Below are positions 59,266-64,000 of a stretch of 64,000 nt of DNA, piece by piece. Position 1 is the stretch's first letter, and every line of letters begins with the position of its first letter. The translations under genes and the position numbers were made by a program. A model generated the notes under the pieces. It was not told where the DNA came from. It worked only from the letters and a program-made list of their open reading frames with translations, and did no database searches. This DNA comes from Streptomyces sp. NBC_01314 (GTDB lineage: Bacteria > Actinomycetota > Actinomycetes > Streptomycetales > Streptomycetaceae). The stretch covers positions 1,364,001-1,428,000 of the forward strand of contig NZ_CP108394.1 of assembly GCF_041435215.1 (NCBI RefSeq), written 5' to 3'.

Positions 59266-61509
59266 TCAGGTCTGGTCCGCGACGAACGACGCCATGCGCG
59301 CCAGCGCCGCGTTCCAGTTGATCGTGTGTTCGTTGGTCGACCAGGACTGGATGTCGTCGATGTAGCAGAACTGACCGACGCAGCCCTGCAGTTTGCTCTG
59401 CGCGTAGGGGTCCTGGATGGACGAGTTCGGGCCGCCCGCGAGGGTGCCGGCCGGCGGGTTGGGCTGGTCCGGGTCGAGTTGGTGGGCGTACCAGCGGCTG
59501 TGCTGGTTGCGGGCGTCGACCTCGCCGTAGCCGGTGACGTAGGAGATGTTGAGGGCGTTGCGGCCGAAGAGGTAGTCCATGCTCTGCAGCGCGCCCTCGC
59601 GGTACTTGGCCGCCCCGCTGATGTCGTACGCCGTGGCGACGACGACCGCGTTGTTGAGGATCTGGTGGTTGGAGCCCCAGTCGTAGAGGTTGCTGTCGGG
59701 CGCGTACGGCATGCCGTACGGCTGGGCCTTCAGCGTGGCCAGGTAGCGGTCGGCGGCCTTGAGCACGGACTGACGGACCTTGTCGCGGCCGGGCAGCCCG
59801 TTCGGCACGGTCGCGAGGTCGAGGCGGCCCGCGGCGGCCGTGCGGGCCCAGTCGAAGCCGACGGGACCGAAGATGTCGGCGGTGTGCACCGGCGAGGCGA
59901 GGACGTACTCCTGGAACGCCTTCTCACCGGTGGTCAGGTACAGCTGGGCGGCCGCCCAGTAGAACTCGTCGGTGACGTTGCTGTCGGAGTAGGTGCCGCC
60001 GCCGATGCCGTCGCTCTCCGAGGCGTGGACCGCCGGATGTTCCCGGGCCGCGGCCCAGGCCGTGCGGGCCGCGTCGAGCGCCTTCGCGGCGAAGGCGCGG
60101 TCGTAGGGGCGGTAGAGGCGGGCCGCCTGTGCGGCGGTGGCGGCCAGGTTCAGGGTGGCCGCGGTGCTCGGCGGGTGCAGTTCGCGCTTCTGCGGGTCGT
60201 CGGCGGGCATCAGCGGCAGGCCGGTCCACTGCTCGTCGTGGATCTTGTGGTGGACCATGCCGGCGAGCGGCTGCCCCTTGGGCACCTGCATCTTGAGCAT
60301 GAAGTCCAGCTGCCAGCGGACCTCGTCCAGCAGGTCCGGCACCTTGTTGCCGCTCTCCGGGATGTTCAGCGAACCGTCCCCGAGCCTCTCGGACTTCCCG
60401 GTACGGGCGTGCAGGGAGCGCTCGTACGTGCTCAGCACCTCCCAGGTGGAGATGCCGCCGTTGACGACGTACTTGCCGTGGTCGCCGGCGTCGTACCAGC
60501 CGCCGGTGACGTCGAGCGTGTAGTCGCAGACACCGGGCTGGCAGGGCACGTTCCCGTCGCCCCGGTTGGGTGCGACATCGACATGGCCTGCGGCACGGCC
60601 GTAACCGGGGCGCAGTTCGTCGCTGATCGGGGTGCCGCTGCGCTGGGTGTAGTAGTACTTCAGCGAGTCGAGCCGCAGCCGTTCGTAGGCGCTCGGGTCG
60701 ATGTCGAAGGGGCGGCTGGTCTCGCCGTCGACGACCAGCGTGAAGCCGGTGCCGCGCTTGCGGTACGCGCCGAAGTCGATCGAGTGGACGTTCTGCCCGG
60801 AGGAGGCGTCGAGGCCGCGCGGGGTGGTCTGCCCGTGGGCGACCACGGCACCCGACGCGTTCCTCACCTTCCAGGGCAGCTTCGCCGTGGCGTCGGTGAC
60901 CAGGGTGGCGTTCTTCGGCCCGGCGGGCAGATAGGCGACCTGGTTGACGCGCACCCGGGGCCCGGTGTCGGGCTCGTACACCTCCGGCGGCACCCCGCCG
61001 AGCAGCGACACGTCGTCCGTGCAGAAGGTGAACGGGGCGGCGTTGCCGCCGACCTGGAAGCCGACCTGGGCCTGCGTGGTGTCGACGGGCGAGGTGAAGG
61101 TGTACGAGTAGGAGTCGCCCGAGACGTTCAGCTGCGGGCTCACCTCGAAGTAGGTGTCGTACGGGGCCACCGACAGGCCGACGATGGCCCGCAGGATGTT
61201 GCCCTGGGGTGTGCCGGACGCGGAGAACCGGAACCGGTACGACTCGCCCTTGACGAGGGTGATGTCGTTCTGGCCGACGGCGGCGTCCCAGCGGTTGGCG
61301 GTGCCGCCGGGGATGTCGGCGCAGAGGTGGCCGTCGGTGAGTCCCGCGGTGACGTTGCCGGTCGTCCACCAGGGGGCGGTGGTGGTGTCGAAGGTGCCGT
61401 TCCTGACCTGTTCGACCTCCTCTGCCTGGGCCGGGCCGGTGGGCAGCGCGGTGAGCGCCGCCGCGAGGAGGGCCGTAAGGGCGAGCAGGGTGGTTCTGCG
61501 TCGTTTCAC
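59266..61509 (-). CDS. Secreted GH9 cellulase (endoglucanase) with CBM4/9-like N-terminus, 747 aa
   Basis: A signal peptide ([20 protein letters not shown], ending AQA) is followed by a CBM4/9-type beta-sandwich (about 35-185), a CelD N-terminal Ig-like domain beginning [12 protein letters not shown], and a GH9 (alpha/alpha)6 barrel. Catalytic signatures are [12 protein letters not shown] (two Asp), [12 protein letters not shown] and [10 protein letters not shown] with the proton-donor Glu. It cleaves cellulose or related beta-1,4-glucans outside the cell. The GTG at 61509 is chosen because GAGGAG lies ahead and the signal peptide starts there. A perfect CebR box lies upstream. Confidence 0.92.
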   Translation of the reverse strand: MKRRRTTLLALTALLAAALTALPTGPAQAEEVEQVRNGTFDTTTAPWWTTGNVTAGLTDGHLCADIPGGTANRWDAAVGQNDITLVKGESYRFRFSASGTPQGNILRAIVGLSVAPYDTYFEVSPQLNVSGDSYSYTFTSPVDTTQAQVGFQVGGNAAPFTFCTDDVSLLGGVPPEVYEPDTGPRVRVNQVAYLPAGPKNATLVTDATAKLPWKVRNASGAVVAHGQTTPRGLDASSGQNVHSIDFGAYRKRGTGFTLVVDGETSRPFDIDPSAYERLRLDSLKYYYTQRSGTPISDELRPGYGRAAGHVDVAPNRGDGNVPCQPGVCDYTLDVTGGWYDAGDHGKYVVNGGISTWEVLSTYERSLHARTGKSERLGDGSLNIPESGNKVPDLLDEVRWQLDFMLKMQVPKGQPLAGMVHHKIHDEQWTGLPLMPADDPQKRELHPPSTAATLNLAATAAQAARLYRPYDRAFAAKALDAARTAWAAAREHPAVHASESDGIGGGTYSDSNVTDEFYWAAAQLYLTTGEKAFQEYVLASPVHTADIFGPVGFDWARTAAAGRLDLATVPNGLPGRDKVRQSVLKAADRYLATLKAQPYGMPYAPDSNLYDWGSNHQILNNAVVVATAYDISGAAKYREGALQSMDYLFGRNALNISYVTGYGEVDARNQHSRWYAHQLDPDQPNPPAGTLAGGPNSSIQDPYAQSKLQGCVGQFCYIDDIQSWSTNEHTINWNAALARMASFVADQT

Positions 61510-61579
61510 GTCTGGGCTCCTCGGGGGAGGTGGGGGCGCACAGCGGTGACGGATGGATGGCGCGTGGGACGACAGGGCA

Positions 61580-61593
61580 TGGGAGCGCTCCCA
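61580..61593. promoter_or_regulatory. CebR operator (cellulose/cello-oligosaccharide regulon)
   Basis: TGGGAGCGCTCCCA is a perfect 14-bp palindrome identical to the known CebR box of Streptomyces. It lies 71 bp upstream of the GH9 start, so the cellulase should be repressed by CebR and induced by cellobiose or cellotriose. Confidence 0.92.
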
Positions 61594-61704
61594 GATGCGG
61601 TCGCTGGCCATGCTGTTAGAGACATGACAGATCGTCAACGGTCCGGACGGGACTGGTTCCTTCCTGATCTCCCGTCCGGAGCGAAGTGGCGTCCTTCCAC
61701 GCGG

Positions 61705-64000
61705 TCAGACCGCGAGAACGTCCAGTCTGCTGATCCGCACCGCGCCGCGCGCCTCGCCCGGATGGCGGCTCGTCAGTGTGAGCCGGACACGGGTACCGCG
61801 CAGCGGGGCGAACGTGATCGCCGTGGGGGCGTCGGACGTCGTGGCCCAGTCGACCTTCGTACCCTCGGCGGGAACGTACCGTCGGCCGTCCCACACCTCG
61901 ACGCCGACGGCCTCGGGCAGTGTGTGCCCCGCGTCGACGGTGAAGGAGACCTCGACCCGGCCGACCGTCCCGGCCCGCCCCCAGTCGACCGACACCCAGT
62001 CCTCGGGCCGAGCTCCGCCGAACGCGGGCAGCAGGGCGGTGGCCGCCTTGAGGAAGGCGTTGGACCAGCCGGTGGCGGGATCGCCGTCGAGCATGGCGGC
62101 GGGCAGGGTGTCCGGGCGGCCCGAGTAGCTGGCGTCGGCGAAGGGGTGGTCGGCGGCGGCTGGGTGATCCGGCTCGAACTCGGCGGCCGGTGTCGTCGCC
62201 CCGCCGCGCGCCCAGGCGGCCCGGACGCCGACCTTCCCGGTCCGCAGGCCCTCTGCCCGCGCCGTCACCGTGACCGTGCCCGGCTCGACCCCGGCCCGGA
62301 CGATCGCGAGGGCCTTGCCGCCGAACGCGGTCCGGGTGGTGGCCTGGTAGCGCTCGGCGCTCTCCTCGCGGCCGTTGTCGAGTCCGGCGAGGGAGCCTCC
62401 CCGTACGTCGAAGGAGATCAGTTGCTCGGCGTCGGGCACCACCACGCCCCGGGCGTCGACGATCTCGGCGGTGACGAAGGCCAGTGAACGTCCGTCCGCC
62501 CTCAGGGACTTGCGGTCGGCGGTCAGGCGCACGGTGTGCGGCGCACCGGCCGTGCGCAGGACGTCGGTGGCGACGGTCCTGCCGTTCCGGCGTGCCACGG
62601 CCTTCAGTTCGCCCGGCGCGTACGGCACCTGCCAGGTGAGGTGGAGCTTGCCCGCGCTGCCGTTGGGGCTGGTGTAGCTGCCGGGGTACGGGCCGCCGGT
62701 GAAGGTCTTGTCATCTCCTGTCGCCTCGGTGGTCTCCAGGTAGGGGCGTCCGTCGACGGTCTTCTTCTCGTCGAACTTCCGTGTCCCGAGCGACTTTCCG
62801 TTGAGGAACAGCTCGACGGTGTCGACATTGGAGTAGGCCCACACCTCGACGGTGTCGCCCTTGTCGTGGTTCCAGGTCATCGGCAGCAGATGGACCATCG
62901 GCCGGCTGATCCACTGGCTCTGGAACAGGTAGTACATGTCCTTCGGGAAGCCGGCCGTGTCGACCGCGCCGAAGAAGGAGGCCTTCACCGGGAAGACGTC
63001 GTACGGCGTGGGTTCGCCGATGTAGTCGATGCCCGACCAGAGGAACTGGCCGGCGAACCACTTCCGGTCGCGGTCCTTCTTGTGCCCGTACTCGCCGCTC
63101 ATGGTCCAGGAGGCGAGGTTGTTGTCGTAGGACGAGACGCCCCGCTTGCCGGGGGTGTGGTTCTCGCCGGTGTTGAGATGCTTCGGCTCCTGGTAGACGC
63201 CTCTCGTCGAGGTCTCCGAGGACGACTCCGACTCGAAGAGGAACAGGTTCGGGTAGCGGGCGTGCAGGGCGTCCACCGACCTGGCGGTGTTGTAGTTGAG
63301 GCCGAGGCCGTCGAGCTTGGCCAGGATCAGGTCACCCGGGGTACCGGGGGCGGGGACGCTGCGGTGGCGGTGGGAGCCGATGACGACGGGGCGGGTGTCG
63401 TCGGCGGCCTTGACGGCGGCGATCAGCCGGTCCGCCATGGCGAGGCCGGAGGTGGAGGTGAACTCGGAGATCTCGTTGCCGATCGACCACAGGAGGACGG
63501 CGGGCGAGTTGCGGGCCGCGAGCACCATCTCGGTGACGTCGCGGTCGGCCCACTCGTCGAAGAAACGGCCGTAGTCGTAGCGGGTCTTGGGGCTCCTCCA
63601 GCAGTCGAAGGCCTCGACCATCATCACGATGCCCAGTTCCTCGCAGACCTCGATCATCTCCGGCGAGGGCGGGTTGTGCGAGGTGCGGAAGGCGTTGACG
63701 CCCATCGACTTCATGATCGTCATCTGTCGGCGGATCGCGTCGGCGCTGACGGCGGCGCCGAGCGCGCCCAGGTCGTGGTGGAGATCGACGCCCTTGATCT
63801 TGTGGTGGGTGCCGTTGAGGTGGAAGCCCTCGTCCGGGTCGAAGCGGAAGCTGCGGATACCGAAGGGCGTGCGATGGGTGTCGGTCGTTCTGCCGCCGAC
63901 GCGCAGCTCGGTCCTGAGGGTGTAGCGGTGCGGGGCCGCGAAGTCCCACATCCTGGGTTCGGGGACGGTGAGTTCGTGGGTCTCGGTCGCCGTGCCGGTG
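61705..64000 (-). CDS. GH2-family beta-galactosidase-like enzyme (N-terminus beyond window), at least 765 aa
   Basis: The visible part starts within the GH2 sandwich domain. The TIM barrel shows KIKGVDLHHDLGALG, FRTSHNPPSPE, the acid/base in LLWSIGNEISEF and the nucleophile Glu in LFLFESES. A DUF4982-type and Ig-like region follow (VEVWAYSNVDTVELFLNGKS), then a C-terminal discoidin-like domain (SYSGRPDTLPAAMLDGDPATG). It hydrolyses beta-galactosides or related beta-glycosides; the substrate is unassigned. Secretion cannot be judged because the N-terminus is outside. It reads toward the GH9 gene with a 195-bp gap; the two may serve one saccharolytic programme. Confidence 0.9.
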   Translation of the reverse strand, partial: TGTATETHELTVPEPRMWDFAAPHRYTLRTELRVGGRTTDTHRTPFGIRSFRFDPDEGFHLNGTHHKIKGVDLHHDLGALGAAVSADAIRRQMTIMKSMGVNAFRTSHNPPSPEMIEVCEELGIVMMVEAFDCWRSPKTRYDYGRFFDEWADRDVTEMVLAARNSPAVLLWSIGNEISEFTSTSGLAMADRLIAAVKAADDTRPVVIGSHRHRSVPAPGTPGDLILAKLDGLGLNYNTARSVDALHARYPNLFLFESESSSETSTRGVYQEPKHLNTGENHTPGKRGVSSYDNNLASWTMSGEYGHKKDRDRKWFAGQFLWSGIDYIGEPTPYDVFPVKASFFGAVDTAGFPKDMYYLFQSQWISRPMVHLLPMTWNHDKGDTVEVWAYSNVDTVELFLNGKSLGTRKFDEKKTVDGRPYLETTEATGDDKTFTGGPYPGSYTSPNGSAGKLHLTWQVPYAPGELKAVARRNGRTVATDVLRTAGAPHTVRLTADRKSLRADGRSLAFVTAEIVDARGVVVPDAEQLISFDVRGGSLAGLDNGREESAERYQATTRTAFGGKALAIVRAGVEPGTVTVTARAEGLRTGKVGVRAAWARGGATTPAAEFEPDHPAAADHPFADASYSGRPDTLPAAMLDGDPATGWSNAFLKAATALLPAFGGARPEDWVSVDWGRAGTVGRVEVSFTVDAGHTLPEAVGVEVWDGRRYVPAEGTKVDWATTSDAPTAITFAPLRGTRVRLTLTSRHPGEARGAVRISRLDVLAV

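Overview
The window is one continuous stretch of very GC-rich actinobacterial chromosome, almost certainly Streptomyces. The reasons are near-total G/C at third codon positions, many GTG and TTG starts, short ATGA/GTGA gene overlaps, mycothiol-dependent enzymology, a Streptomyces subtilisin inhibitor, SpoIIE-type phosphatases with GAF/PAS sensors, and a CebR-type cellulose operator. No rRNA, tRNA, CRISPR array, transposase or integrase was recognised. The species cannot be named from the sequence alone.

Layout. 1-7.8 kb: a small biosynthetic locus, cut by the left edge. A leftward operon encodes a membrane-anchored ABM-domain protein, a fused aminodeoxychorismate synthase (PabAB), two AMP-forming acyl/aryl ligases and a flavin monooxygenase; a DUF3050 haem-oxygenase-like oxidase is divergent. 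7.9-12.2 kb: two short-chain dehydrogenases, a membrane-anchored unknown, and a metallo-hydrolase/mycothiol-dependent formaldehyde dehydrogenase pair. 12.4-15.8 kb: a reactive-sulfur module (MBL-rhodanese fusion, TauE exporter, rhodanese) with a CstR-like repressor and three matching operators. 15.8-16.7 kb: gene remnants, including both halves of a decayed cytokinin locus. 16.7-30.6 kb: ABC transporter, aldehyde dehydrogenase, glycosyltransferase, TetR remnant, secreted beta-propeller, GH5 glycosidase, Otr(A)-like ribosomal protection protein, XdhC-like protein and phosphoesterase.

30.8-36.5 kb: two large SpoIIE-type phosphatases in divergent orientation around a decayed class III lanthipeptide synthetase. 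36.8-45.3 kb: a secreted S1 protease with an acidic repeat tail, then a double-glycine peptide precursor with an HlyD protein and two NHLM-type ABC transporters, which looks like a self-contained peptide secretion system. 45.3-50.4 kb: a giant palindrome, then a leftward metal/peptide uptake operon (solute-binding lipoprotein, fused permease, MFS) behind a Zur-like box. 50.4-55.8 kb: acetyltransferase, exopolyphosphatase, STAS protein, small proteins, protease inhibitor and lactate monooxygenase. 56-64 kb: a sigma-like/zinc-finger/ricin-lectin fusion, a degenerate Fic toxin-antitoxin pair, a GH9 cellulase under a perfect CebR box, and a GH2 enzyme cut by the right edge.

How parts work together. 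The GH9, GH2 and GH5 enzymes point to a saprophytic plant- or fungal-polymer lifestyle. The sulfur module, Zur-like operon and CebR box are three locally controlled regulons that can be read from operator and regulator logic. The 39-45 kb peptide exporter is the best candidate for an undescribed system; the PABA/DUF3050 locus is second. Dispersed Streptomyces-type palindromic repeats occur between genes and once inside a ligase gene.
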